64,000 nucleotides of DNA from LMUY01 sp965199555 (lineage in GTDB: Bacteria; Pseudomonadota; Alphaproteobacteria; Acetobacterales; Acetobacteraceae). The notes under the pieces are model-generated. The model did no database searches, had not been told where the DNA came from, and saw only the letters and a list, made by a program, of their open reading frames with translations. Positions 16,799 through 25,550 of the stretch are shown piece after piece (the first letter of the stretch is position 1; every line of letters starts with the position of its first letter). The translations under genes and the position numbers were made by a program. The DNA is taken from assembly GCA_965199555.1 (NCBI GenBank), contig CBDASJ010000008.1:1-64000 (forward strand). Direction: 5' to 3'.

Positions 16799-18676
16799 CT
16801 ACAGCACCGGCCGACGGCCGAGCCGCAGCGGCCAACGCATCACCTCGCCGCGGTCGGTGCAGCGCAGCGTCGTTTCGGTGAAGCCGTTGATCGACACGTA
16901 TTTGGCGAAGAAGCGCTCCAACACGCCGGCCAACAGCACCGCGCCGCTGCCGCCGAACGGCGCCTCGTCCACCGTCAACGTGATGCCCAGACCGCGCCCG
17001 ACGGCGAGTGGGCCGCTGCCGGGGATGCGGCGCACCACCGGGCGGGATGCCACCGACACCACCCCCTCCAACTGCCGGGCGGCGATCGATTGGGCGGACG
17101 GGATGTACAGCCGCAGCAACTCGCGCAACGCCGCGGCGCCCTGCAACTCGTCCGTGTCGGCCAGGCTGAGATAGTTGAGGCTGAGATGGGAGATGAAGCG
17201 CCACGCATAATCGCCATCCGCCCGGCATGGCCGCGGCGCGGTGGGGCCGACGATGCAGCGGACGGAGGCCACGGGCGCGCTGACCAGGATGGTGAAATCC
17301 GTTTGCTGTCGCCCGACCGGCATGGACAGCGGTAAGTCCCGGTTGGTGCACAGCAGGTCCAGCCCCAACTGGCGCAACCCCTGGCTGATCGGCGCCTGGT
17401 CCGCGTCCACCAGGGAGATGAACAGGTCGTGGCCGAGATAGCTGGAGCGTGGCCCGCGCTGCCGGCTGCGGGATGAAAGCTGTCGCGGCTGGCGGCGCAG
17501 CATGTAGTAGCTGCGGTGGTCCGGATTTCGACTCAGGTCGTTGGCGGCGTAGAACGGCATGAATTTCTGCGGCGGGCTGCCGTCGCTGGCATAGCCCTCG
17601 ACCGACTGCACGTCGAAGACCTCGAAATCCAGCGGCCGCATCCGGTCGGGAACGACCTGCTGCTCCGCTTCCCGGTCGTTCAGGTTGATGCGGTCGCTGC
17701 GGCGGGGAAACAGATTGATCGCCGGCGTGCAGAACAGTTGCATCTGGTCCGCGTCGAACCCGGTCGCGAGCACCGGGTCGGCCCGATCGAGCAGGATGAC
17801 GATGTCCAGCTCGCGCGTGGTGCAGCGGATGGCGGCGCGGTCCAGGCCCTCCACCGCCACGAACAGGAAGCGCTCCGGCATGGCGTAGTATTCTTGCAGC
17901 AGGCGGTAGCCGTCGAAGGACTGCGCCACCTGGGGCAGCAACGCTTCCTCCGGGTCGAAGCCGAGCGGGCGAATGGCGGATGGAGGCAGGCTTTCATTCC
18001 ACGGCAGCGGCCGCACGGTGGGCCGGACGTAGACTTGCAGCACGTTCGAGACGAGTTGCTCGTACAGGCGCATGCGTGCGCCCTCCGCCCCCGCCAGGAA
18101 GAAGGGGAGCCGTTCCAGCGCGAGCTTGTTGAATGGCATGTCGCCGGTGACCCGCAGGCGGAGCCGGATCGCCGCCTTAACGCCGCGGCGGTCCGGCAGG
18201 CCCATCGCGGCCACCGTCGCGGCGGAGCCGACATACTCCGCTTCCGCGACCTCGATCGGCAGCAACTGTACCGGATGCCCGGTGCGGAACACGCAGTTGG
18301 TCTGGTCCTCCGTCCCCAGCAGGCTGCGAAGCTCCGTGCCGGGCGGCAGCAGGACGCCTTCCGGCACGGCGCGCAGGGCCGGCCCGGGCTCGAACCGCAC
18401 CACGGCCATGGCCGGCGTCGGGGCCAGGTAATGCGGGTAGACCATTTGCAGCAGGGACTGCGTGAAGGTCGGGAACTCTGCCGCCATCTTCAACTGGACG
18501 CGGGCGGTCAGAAAGGCGAAGCCTTCCAGCAGGCGCTCGACATAGGGGTCGCTGACCTCCGTGTTGGCGAGGCCCAGGCGGGCGGCGATCTTAGGGAATT
18601 CCTCAGCGAACTCGCTTCCCATGTCGCGCATGAAGGCGAGTTCGGCTTCGTAGAAGCGGAGCAGCCGCGGGTCCAT
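16799..18676 (-). CDS. tssF: TssF, type VI secretion baseplate protein
   Basis: A 625-residue TssF/ImpG/VasA family protein, normal for the family. The N-terminus MDPRLLRFYEAELAFMRDM and the following FPKIAARLGL and DPYVERLLEGFAFLTARVQ segments are diagnostic. TssF is the largest baseplate wedge subunit and contacts TssG and TssK. The ATG overlaps the tssE stop (ATGA). TssK, its normal partner, is not encoded in this window. Confidence 0.94.
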   Translation of the reverse strand: MDPRLLRFYEAELAFMRDMGSEFAEEFPKIAARLGLANTEVSDPYVERLLEGFAFLTARVQLKMAAEFPTFTQSLLQMVYPHYLAPTPAMAVVRFEPGPALRAVPEGVLLPPGTELRSLLGTEDQTNCVFRTGHPVQLLPIEVAEAEYVGSAATVAAMGLPDRRGVKAAIRLRLRVTGDMPFNKLALERLPFFLAGAEGARMRLYEQLVSNVLQVYVRPTVRPLPWNESLPPSAIRPLGFDPEEALLPQVAQSFDGYRLLQEYYAMPERFLFVAVEGLDRAAIRCTTRELDIVILLDRADPVLATGFDADQMQLFCTPAINLFPRRSDRINLNDREAEQQVVPDRMRPLDFEVFDVQSVEGYASDGSPPQKFMPFYAANDLSRNPDHRSYYMLRRQPRQLSSRSRQRGPRSSYLGHDLFISLVDADQAPISQGLRQLGLDLLCTNRDLPLSMPVGRQQTDFTILVSAPVASVRCIVGPTAPRPCRADGDYAWRFISHLSLNYLSLADTDELQGAAALRELLRLYIPSAQSIAARQLEGVVSVASRPVVRRIPGSGPLAVGRGLGITLTVDEAPFGGSGAVLLAGVLERFFAKYVSINGFTETTLRCTDRGEVMRWPLRLGRRPVL

Positions 18677-19185
18677 CAGGCGCGGCCCTTGGTTTCGACC
18701 ACGACGGCGACGCGCGTTTCCAACTCGATCGCGGTTTCCAGGAAAAGCTGCTGCGGCACCGGCTGCGCCCACAACTCGCCGCTGATCTCCAGCACCAGCG
18801 TGGGCAGGCCATCGTCCCGGTTGAACGGCCGGGCGCGCACCCGCAGCGTTTCGCCCCGGATGCGCGGCTCGAACGCGCGGATGGCATCGGCGATCATGGT
18901 TTCGACGGAACCGGAGCGGCCGTCCATGGCGCTGACCCCGGCAATGCCGGGCACGCCGAAATTGATCGTGCTCCGCCGTGCCAATGAATCCGGCGCCAGG
19001 TCTTCGACGGTGTCGAGGTTGGTCGCGTTCAGCAGCCAGCCGAGGTCGCGCAGGACGGCACGGCGCAACTGCGTCATGGTTAGCGACTGCTGGTCGAGTG
19101 ACTCCTTTCGGTTTTCCGGGGCCAGGTCGGTCAGGCGGTCCAGCAAGGACGGCTGCAGTCGCTCCGTCCGGTTGAGTTCGGCCAT
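18676..19185 (-). CDS. tssE: TssE, gp25-like baseplate protein
   Basis: A 169-residue protein of the T4 gp25-like (lysozyme-like) family. It has the N-terminal PSLLDRLTDL segment, the RRAVLRDLGWLLNATNL block and a C-terminal beta domain rich in Arg around FEPRIRGETLRVRARPF. TssE initiates sheath polymerisation at the baseplate. The gene directly abuts tagJ (no spacer) and overlaps tssF. Confidence 0.92.
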   Translation of the reverse strand: MAELNRTERLQPSLLDRLTDLAPENRKESLDQQSLTMTQLRRAVLRDLGWLLNATNLDTVEDLAPDSLARRSTINFGVPGIAGVSAMDGRSGSVETMIADAIRAFEPRIRGETLRVRARPFNRDDGLPTLVLEISGELWAQPVPQQLFLETAIELETRVAVVVETKGRA

Positions 19186-20028
19186 CTAGCTCTCGGGTGG
19201 GGCGGCATCCGCCAGAGTCTGGGCCGCGCCCCCACCGCCGAGCACCAGATGCCGGACATCCATCAGCGCCACGTCGCTTTCGTCCGTGGCGAACATGCGC
19301 TGACCCAGGCCAAGCGCCCAGCCATGCTCGGCGCCACCCTGCTCAGCCCACTCGGTCTTGCGGCTGAGCGCCAGCAGCGGGTCGGCCGCGGCGGCGCTGC
19401 CGGGATAGCGGGTCGGTATGAACCCGACCGAGGTTCCCCCATTGGTCCACTTGAAGTCGACCGGCAGCCAAACTTGGTCGCGCAGATCCACCGGCGCCTC
19501 GACCTTTACCTCGCCGATGTGCTGCATCGGGATCCAGTAATATGTCCCGTCTAGGACGGCCTCCAGGACCGGGCCAAGCCGCGGGTCGGCATCGGCGATC
19601 CACTCGAAGGCCTGGCCATCGACCATGCCGGGCACGGCGTCCGCCTGTTCGAAGGCCTGGTCCCGCATGGCGGAAGCAGCCGCGTGCGCACCGGCGACCA
19701 ACGCACGGTTGGCCTCGATAAGCAGCGGCACCCAAGGCAGCGGGTGTCCGAACAGGGTAGGAGTGCGCGTCCCCGCGAACACACCGGTCCGCACCATCTC
19801 GCAGCGGATGAGCGTGCGATAAGTCTCTGCCATCGGCAGGGCCAATGGATCGAGCTCGGCCGCGACGGTTAGTTGGGTGAGCGCGCGGTCCCACTCCCCA
19901 AAGACGCAAAACATCTGAAACAGAAAAGTCCGCAAGTTCGCCTGGCGTGGCGACTTGCGGACCTCCTGCTTCAGCGCTTCAAGCGCGCCCTTGACGTCAC
20001 CGTCCTGCAGCCGTTGGCGTGCATCCAT
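19186..20028 (-). CDS. tagJ: TagJ/ImpE-family accessory protein of the type VI secretion system
   Basis: A 280-residue ImpE/TagJ protein. The N-terminal third is a tetratricopeptide-like helical region (alternating Ala/Leu pattern, residues 1-75). The C-terminal two thirds hold the ImpE blocks, including RCEMVRTGVFAG, DGTYYWIPMQHI and FIPTRYPGS. TagJ homologues bind TssB and ClpV and modulate sheath disassembly. The gene sits between hcp and tssE and abuts tssE. The presence of tagJ is typical of the type VI subtypes whose ClpV needs this adaptor, which adds weight to the importance of the nearby tssH frameshift. Confidence 0.9.
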   Translation of the reverse strand: MDARQRLQDGDVKGALEALKQEVRKSPRQANLRTFLFQMFCVFGEWDRALTQLTVAAELDPLALPMAETYRTLIRCEMVRTGVFAGTRTPTLFGHPLPWVPLLIEANRALVAGAHAAASAMRDQAFEQADAVPGMVDGQAFEWIADADPRLGPVLEAVLDGTYYWIPMQHIGEVKVEAPVDLRDQVWLPVDFKWTNGGTSVGFIPTRYPGSAAAADPLLALSRKTEWAEQGGAEHGWALGLGQRMFATDESDVALMDVRHLVLGGGGAAQTLADAAPPES

Positions 20029-20067
20029 CGGATCAGCGAACGTCCAAGCGCGGTCAGGTTCAGGTGA

Positions 20068-20652
20068 TCAGGACAGCTTGTCGGTGCCGAGGTCCTGGAT
20101 GTTCTTCACGCGATTCCAGCCGCCAGCTATAACCGTGTCGAACGAACCCTCGGCCTTTTGCCGCATGTAGCGCATCTGCAATCCGCCGTATTCGAACGAA
20201 ACAGTCTCCTTCGGCGACGTCTCGTCATGGGCCCAACTGATCGTCTTCACCGCGACGAGCTTGAAATCGAAGCGTAGGAAAATGCCGCCGGAGGTTTCCT
20301 CGCCGCCGCCACCGGCGCCCATGCTCTTGCGCAGCGCGAGGGTGACCGTTTCGAACGCGGTGCCGCTGCACGCCATCTGGTACAGGATTGGGCTGGCAAT
20401 ATCGATCGAGCGCGTGATGCTGAACGGGTTGAACGTCACCTTGCCGGCGCCGGCGCCAGAACTCTGGCTGCCGATGTTCAACGTCTGCTCGATGTCGAAG
20501 TTGTACTCCTCGACCTCGAACACCTTGCCGGCTGTCAAGCTGGACGGCTTTGTCGAAAGCTCCTCGCTGTTCTTGGAGAAGTCGACCTGGGACTCGGCAT
20601 CCAAAAGCGGCTTGTTATAAGGCTTGAACGTCATGTATGCGTCGACGGCCAT
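20068..20652 (-). CDS. hcp: Hcp, type VI secretion tube protein
   Basis: A 194-residue Hcp protein, slightly longer than the usual ~165-175. It shows the family's SITRSIDIASPILYQM block and the C-terminal segments KTISWAHDETSPKETVSFEYGGLQMRY. A Gly-rich insert (about residues 64-70 and around MGAGGGGEE) accounts for the extra length. Hcp hexamers stack into the tube expelled by sheath contraction. Short gaps of about 40 bases separate it from tssC and tagJ, unlike the overlapping starts elsewhere in the operon, which may allow its own strong translation signal. Confidence 0.94.
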   Translation of the reverse strand: MAVDAYMTFKPYNKPLLDAESQVDFSKNSEELSTKPSSLTAGKVFEVEEYNFDIEQTLNIGSQSSGAGAGKVTFNPFSITRSIDIASPILYQMACSGTAFETVTLALRKSMGAGGGGEETSGGIFLRFDFKLVAVKTISWAHDETSPKETVSFEYGGLQMRYMRQKAEGSFDTVIAGGWNRVKNIQDLGTDKLS

Positions 20653-20693
20653 CTACGTCACTCACTCTAGTTGTTGCAAGATAGTTTGGAATG

Positions 20694-22184
20694 CTACTTC
20701 GGCATCCGCGAAACCAGGCGGAGCGAGACGGTGAGTCCTTCCAACTGATAATGCGGCTTGAGGAAGAACTTGGCGCTGTAGTACCCGGGATTTTCCTCGC
20801 TCGGGGTCACCTCGACCAGACCCTCTGCGAGCGGGTGGGTCGCCTTCCATTCCTCGGACGATGAGTCCGGCATGCCGTCGACGTACTGGTTCAGCCAGTT
20901 CTGCAGCCAGGAGGTGAGCTGCGACTGACTCATCGTGCTGCCGACCTTGTCACGCACCATGCACTTCAGGTAGTGGGCGAAGCGGCAACTGGCGAACAGG
21001 TATGGCAGGCGCGCCGCCAGATTGGCGTTCGCCGTGGCTGCCGGATCCTGGTATTCCTGCGGCTTCTGCAAGGACTGCGCGCCGATAAAGGCCGCGAAAT
21101 CCGAGTTCTTCTTGTAGATCAGCGGCATGAAGCCGTTCTTCGCCAACTCCGCCTCGCGGCGGTCGCTGATCGCGATCTCGGTCGGGCACTTCATCGCCAC
21201 GCCGCCATCGTCCGATGGAAAGGTATGGGTGGGAAGACCTTCCACGGCACCACCGCTTTCCACGCCGCGGATGCGGGTGGTCCAGCCGTACATCTTGAAT
21301 GCGCGGGTGATGTTGGTCGCCATCGCGTAGGCCGAGTTGGCCCAAGTGTATTTGTTGCTGTCTGCGCCGCTGGTGTCTTCCTCGAAGGCGAACTCCTCCA
21401 CCGCCTCGGTCTTGGCGCCATATGGCAACCGCGCCAGGAAGCGCGGCATGGCAAGGCCGATATACCGGGCGTCCTCGCTTTCACGCAGCGACCGCCATGC
21501 GGCATATTCCGGCGTTTGGAAGATCTTGGTCAGGTCGCGCGGATTGGCCAGTTCGTCCCAGGTTTCCAACTGCATCACGCTGGGGTTCGCTGCGGCGATG
21601 AACGGCGCGTGTGCCCCGGCCGCCACCTGTGCGATGTCGCCCAGCAACTGCGTGTCAGCCGGGCTGTGGTCGAAGTAATAGTCGCCGCACAGCAGGCCGA
21701 ACGGCTCGCCGCCGAACTGACCAAACTCTTCCTCGTAGATCTTCTTGAAGACCGGGCTCTGGTCCCATGCCGTCCCGCGGAATTTCTTCAAGGACCGAGC
21801 CAGGTCCTTCTTGGAAACGTTCAGCACCTTGATCTTCAGGAACTCGTCCGTTTCGGTGTTGTTCACCAGGTAGGACAAACCGCGCCAGGCGGATTCCAAC
21901 TGCTGGAAGTCCTCGTGGTGCATGATCGAGTTGACCTGCTCGGACAGCTTGGCGTCGATCGCGGTGATCATCGCCTCGATCGAACGGAGCGCGTCGTTGG
22001 AGATCAAGCTGGTGCTGGCAAGCGCCTGCGTGGCCAGCGTGTGAATCGCGCTTTCAACCGCCTCGCGCGCCCGATCGCTCTTGGGCTTGAACTCGCGGTT
22101 CAGCAGCGCGGCGAAATCACTCGTGCCCGCATTCGTTTCGACCAGGCCGGCGGGTGCGCCGGTGGAAAGCTCGGTGCCCGACAT
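20694..22184 (-). CDS. tssC: TssC, type VI secretion contractile sheath large subunit
   Basis: A 496-residue TssC/VipB/ImpC protein of standard length. Landmarks include HHEDFQQLESAWRGL, FGLLCGDYYFDH, PRFLARLPYG and the C-terminal RFAHYLKCMVRDKVG, all highly conserved in sheath proteins. It pairs with TssB to form the contractile outer sheath. The gene begins directly at the tssB stop with no spacer, consistent with stoichiometric production. Confidence 0.96.
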   Translation of the reverse strand: MSGTELSTGAPAGLVETNAGTSDFAALLNREFKPKSDRAREAVESAIHTLATQALASTSLISNDALRSIEAMITAIDAKLSEQVNSIMHHEDFQQLESAWRGLSYLVNNTETDEFLKIKVLNVSKKDLARSLKKFRGTAWDQSPVFKKIYEEEFGQFGGEPFGLLCGDYYFDHSPADTQLLGDIAQVAAGAHAPFIAAANPSVMQLETWDELANPRDLTKIFQTPEYAAWRSLRESEDARYIGLAMPRFLARLPYGAKTEAVEEFAFEEDTSGADSNKYTWANSAYAMATNITRAFKMYGWTTRIRGVESGGAVEGLPTHTFPSDDGGVAMKCPTEIAISDRREAELAKNGFMPLIYKKNSDFAAFIGAQSLQKPQEYQDPAATANANLAARLPYLFASCRFAHYLKCMVRDKVGSTMSQSQLTSWLQNWLNQYVDGMPDSSSEEWKATHPLAEGLVEVTPSEENPGYYSAKFFLKPHYQLEGLTVSLRLVSRMPK

Positions 22185-22709
22185 CTATTCCTCCCCACCC
22201 GTGCTGGACTCGCCGGTCGGCTTCGGCGCGGCAGCCAGGCTCGCCAGCAGCGCCGGATCCTGCAACAGCTTAGCCACGAGTTCTTCGGCGCCGGTCTTGC
22301 CGTCCATGTAGGTCATCAGGTTCGAAAGCTGCGTCCGTGCTTCCAGCAGCTTATTTAAGCCCTCGACATTGCGGGCCACCGCGGCGGGCGAGAAATCGTC
22401 CATGCTCTTGAAGGTGATGTCCACGGCGAGGTTGCCTTCACCGGTCAGCGTGTTCGGCACGGTGAACGCCACGCGCGGCTTCATCGACTTCAACCGGTCA
22501 TCGAAATTGTCGATGTCGACTTCCAGCATCTTGCGATCGACGATGGGCGGCAGCGGCTCGCTGGGCTTGCCGGAAAGGTCGGACATGACGCCGACGACGA
22601 AGGGGAGTTGGACTTTCTTTTCGGACCCGTAGGTCTCCACATCATACTCGATCTGGACCCGAGGCGCCCGATTGCGCGCAATGAACTTCTGACTGCTCGC
22701 TTTTGCCAC
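22185..22709 (-). CDS. tssB: TssB, type VI secretion contractile sheath small subunit
   Basis: A 174-residue TssB/VipA/ImpB protein with the conserved RVQIEYDVETYG, LPFVVGVMSDLSG and FKSMDDFSP segments. The start is a GTG preceded by a GAGGGAG ribosome-binding site about ten bases upstream; a nearby ATG (TAATGAG) is out of frame. It assembles with TssC into the sheath, and its N-terminal helix is a known site for TagJ and ClpV recruitment. Confidence 0.95.
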   Translation of the reverse strand: MAKASSQKFIARNRAPRVQIEYDVETYGSEKKVQLPFVVGVMSDLSGKPSEPLPPIVDRKMLEVDIDNFDDRLKSMKPRVAFTVPNTLTGEGNLAVDITFKSMDDFSPAAVARNVEGLNKLLEARTQLSNLMTYMDGKTGAEELVAKLLQDPALLASLAAAPKPTGESSTGGEE

Positions 22710-22771
22710 GACTCATTACTCCCTCGAAGCGTCGAATAAACGCTGTGCCATCATCTCGTCAACAGCCGTCG

Positions 22772-23821
22772 CTACTCTTCCGTCGTGCCGAAGACCCTCT
22801 CGGCCTGGCCGAAGCCGTCCGGCGCAAGGTCCCGCAGCAGGTCAAGGAAGCCCTTATCCGCCAGGCGGCGCGCCCGTGCAATCAGCAAGGGCAACGGACT
22901 GGAGGGTTCGTTACGCTCATAATACTCAATAACTAGATCAAGTAGCCGGATTGCATCTTCGCGCCGGGTGACCGCCCCCAGCGTCGCGATGCTCACAGCG
23001 GCAACCGGCCGCCCGCGGGCAGGCTCGCCTTCGGGCCCGGCCACGGGGTCCGCTTCGGGGATTTCGGCAGCGGGCGCCTCCTCCGCGGACGGGGTGTGCG
23101 ACACCACCATCCGCTGCATGTCGCGCAGCAGCTTCAGCAACTCGCTCAAGTCTGGGCCGGTGCCGTACCCGGCGGCCTCGTCAAAGGCGGCCGAGATCGC
23201 CACGGCGCTAGCGATGGCGGACGCCAATGCGGCCTGCAACGCGGCCAGCGCGGTGGCGTCGGTTTCGCGGAACGCCGCGGAGATGACGGCGGTCGTCATC
23301 TTGGCACTCTCGTCCTCCACTTCGATCGCGCCGGTGGCGATCGAGATGTCCCGCCACGACACCGAACCGGCCCGGGCGGACCGCGCCAGCGGCATGTAGC
23401 GCAGCGTGCGCAGCACCCGCACCGGCTCCGTCACCGTCAGCAGGGCGTTCGCCCGCAGGGTGGGGTCGTTGTCGTCCTCGGGGTCGAGCTGCGGGTGCAC
23501 CTGGCTCCACCGCGTTTCCAGCACCTGGCGCAGCAGGGCGAGTGTTTCGGCGTAGCCGCCCATGCCCTCCCGCTGCAAACGCCCCACCGCCAATTGCGCC
23601 AAAACCCGCAGGTCATAGGTGCGCTCCAACAAGGCCCAGGCGCCGGCGATGACCTCTTTCCAATCCGGGTCCTCCGCCGGCACGACCGTGGAGCCGTATT
23701 GCTGCTCCGGCTTGCCTTGCGCATTCCGCTCGAACTCGGAGAATGCGGCGTCGAACTCAAGGTTCGGGCCGGCCGGCTCGTCATCGGAAATGTCGGGAAG
23801 CGGAACGGTTGGATCAAGCAT
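22772..23821 (-). CDS. tssA: TssA, type VI secretion cap/baseplate protein (ImpA N-terminal domain)
   Basis: A protein of about 349 residues with the ImpA-related N-terminal domain (EDPDWKEVIAGAWALLERTYDLRVLAQL) and a C-terminal region containing the AIRLLDLVIEYYERNEPSSPLPLLIARA block that defines the family. TssA nucleates and caps the growing tube and sheath. The ATG at 23821 was preferred; a GTG at 23851 would add ten residues. It is the first of the tss run, about 62 bases upstream of tssB. Confidence 0.9.
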   Translation of the reverse strand: MLDPTVPLPDISDDEPAGPNLEFDAAFSEFERNAQGKPEQQYGSTVVPAEDPDWKEVIAGAWALLERTYDLRVLAQLAVGRLQREGMGGYAETLALLRQVLETRWSQVHPQLDPEDDNDPTLRANALLTVTEPVRVLRTLRYMPLARSARAGSVSWRDISIATGAIEVEDESAKMTTAVISAAFRETDATALAALQAALASAIASAVAISAAFDEAAGYGTGPDLSELLKLLRDMQRMVVSHTPSAEEAPAAEIPEADPVAGPEGEPARGRPVAAVSIATLGAVTRREDAIRLLDLVIEYYERNEPSSPLPLLIARARRLADKGFLDLLRDLAPDGFGQAERVFGTTEE

Positions 23822-23881
23822 GGTTACGGGTGCGTGTCGTTTATCATGCACGGCTCCGGGCGGCCTGATCGGGCGCGCGGA

Positions 23882-24997
23882 CTATCCTATGGCGGCTACG
23901 CTTTGTCCAGAAGACGGCTGTTCGCGCAGCAGGGCCATCATGTGGCTGCGGTATGACACCGCCGAGCGTTCGTGCAACCGGGTGTGCCAATCGCACTCCC
24001 CGGTGCCGACGATGCACAAACCGGCCACTGCGCGCGGATGTGCGCCCGCCGTCACCAGAGCGCGCAGCAACGGCTCCGCAGCGCCATTTGTGTCGCCCCG
24101 CTGCGAGTGCCCGCCGATCCAACCCTCGAACGCAGTGGCCCGCAGCGACCAGTCGAACGGGGTGGCCAGCAGCAAGGCACCGCCGGGTTGGAGCAAGGTG
24201 GCCATGGCGGCGAGGAGCTGGGGCGGGTCCGCCACGCAATCCAGCAGGTTCAACGCCAGCACCAAGTCGCACGGCCCTGCGAACGGCAAGGCGGCCACGT
24301 CGCACGCCCAGAAATCCACCTTTTCACGGCCCGGCAGGTCGGCGGCGAAACGCCGGTCGTCATACACCGCGCCGATGCGCCGACGAGGATAGCGAACGGC
24401 CCCCGTCCGCGCGACGCCGCGCGCCAGCCGCAGCAGTGCCAGGTTGCTGTCCACGCCGAGCACCAGGCCACCGGTCGCCGCCGCAAGGTCGAAGCTGGTG
24501 CGTCCCCCGGCACACCCGAGGTCCAGCACGCGCCCGGCCCCGTGCGGCTGCCAGGGCTGCACCAGCCGCAGCAGCGCCGCCAGGCAGCGCCGCGCCGCGC
24601 CGGGATACGGCGCCCGTGCCTCCTCCAGCGGATCCAGGTCGGCAAAGGCATCCCAGGCATAGGTGGAAACGCCCTGGCGGATGATGTCGAACCAAGTGTC
24701 CGGGCCGATGGCGTCGCCCAGCAGGCTGAGAACCGCCGGGTCCAGGTCGTCGCGCAACAGCAGCTCGATGGCACGCTCGCCCAAGTGGCGGCGCAGATCG
24801 GGCATGATGACGGGGATGCCGTCGATGATGGGGTATTCCTGCCGGCAACCCGCATTGCCGCACACCAGGATGCCGGCCAGCACGTCGCCGTCCTGCTCCT
24901 GCGCGCCTTCCGCCAGGCCCAACGGAGAAATCAGGCCGGTGCCGCGCGCGCACACCGGGCAGTGCGGTGCCCATGCCGCGAAGTGGCTGCGGCGCAT
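23882..24997 (-). CDS. SAM-dependent methyltransferase with N-terminal zinc-ribbon-like domain
   Basis: A 371-residue protein. Residues 1-65 hold four Cys (C13, C16, C46, C51) in a Trm112-like ribbon with the typical YPIIDGIPVIMPD ending. Residues 150-300 form a class I methyltransferase fold with VLDLGCAGGRT at 157-167 as the SAM-binding loop. It lies between the PAAR gene (9-base spacer) and tssA on the same strand, so it is probably transcribed with the secretion genes. Such a gene is not a core type VI component. It could modify a secreted protein or be a passenger; the substrate is unknown. Confidence 0.75.
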   Translation of the reverse strand: MRRSHFAAWAPHCPVCARGTGLISPLGLAEGAQEQDGDVLAGILVCGNAGCRQEYPIIDGIPVIMPDLRRHLGERAIELLLRDDLDPAVLSLLGDAIGPDTWFDIIRQGVSTYAWDAFADLDPLEEARAPYPGAARRCLAALLRLVQPWQPHGAGRVLDLGCAGGRTSFDLAAATGGLVLGVDSNLALLRLARGVARTGAVRYPRRRIGAVYDDRRFAADLPGREKVDFWACDVAALPFAGPCDLVLALNLLDCVADPPQLLAAMATLLQPGGALLLATPFDWSLRATAFEGWIGGHSQRGDTNGAAEPLLRALVTAGAHPRAVAGLCIVGTGECDWHTRLHERSAVSYRSHMMALLREQPSSGQSVAAIG

Positions 24998-25006
24998 GGC
25001 CGCGGA

Positions 25007-25393
25007 TCAGCCGATCAGGACGGTCGGGCAGCCCGGCGGCATGATCTTGCCCATCGGCGACGGGATCGGCGCCACGCAGGTGGCGTGCAGCGTCGTGTCC
25101 CCTACCCGTGCCGCGGGCAACCCGCCGATCAGCACCGTGGCGGAAGCCTGCAGGACCATGCCGGGGCCGCCCGGCACGCAGCTCGGCAACGTGCAGGGCT
25201 TGGTCATGTCCGTCATGCGGGCGGCCGGCTTGCCGCCGATCAGCACCGTCGGCGCGCCCGGCGGGATCAGCGCGAGCGGCAAGGCCGGGTGCGGCACCGG
25301 CGTCGGCACCAGGGCTGCCGGGTGGATCGGCGCGTGGCAATGCGGGGCAGTTTGCAACACCATGTCGCCGATTCGGGCCGCAGGCTGTCCCAT
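25007..25393 (-). CDS. PAAR-domain spike-tip protein of the type VI secretion system
   Basis: A 128-residue protein that is essentially all PAAR domain: three PAAR repeats (PAARIGD at residues 4-10, PAARMTD at 56-62, PAARVGD at 93-99), interleaved PTVLIGG-type turns and His/Cys residues (H18, H20, C67, C106) suited to the zinc site. PAAR proteins sharpen the VgrG spike and can carry effectors, but this one has no extra toxin domain. The ATG at 25393 starts directly with the first repeat; a much longer in-frame extension to 26554 runs antisense through two plus-strand genes and is a shadow. It appears to be the first gene of the minus-strand operon. Confidence 0.88.
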   Translation of the reverse strand: MGQPAARIGDMVLQTAPHCHAPIHPAALVPTPVPHPALPLALIPPGAPTVLIGGKPAARMTDMTKPCTLPSCVPGGPGMVLQASATVLIGGLPAARVGDTTLHATCVAPIPSPMGKIMPPGCPTVLIG

Positions 25394-25550
25394 GGTCGCG
25401 TCGTCCCCCTTGCCGTGCCGAACCGTCGCCACTTCGCGGGGGCAGGTCAATCCCGACGCCGCGCGGAACGCTTGCCCCGTGACGGCCTGCGCGATACTAC
25501 CGCAGCATCGTGGCGGTGCGGGAACAATCCGCACCAGCGGGCCGGGGCAC

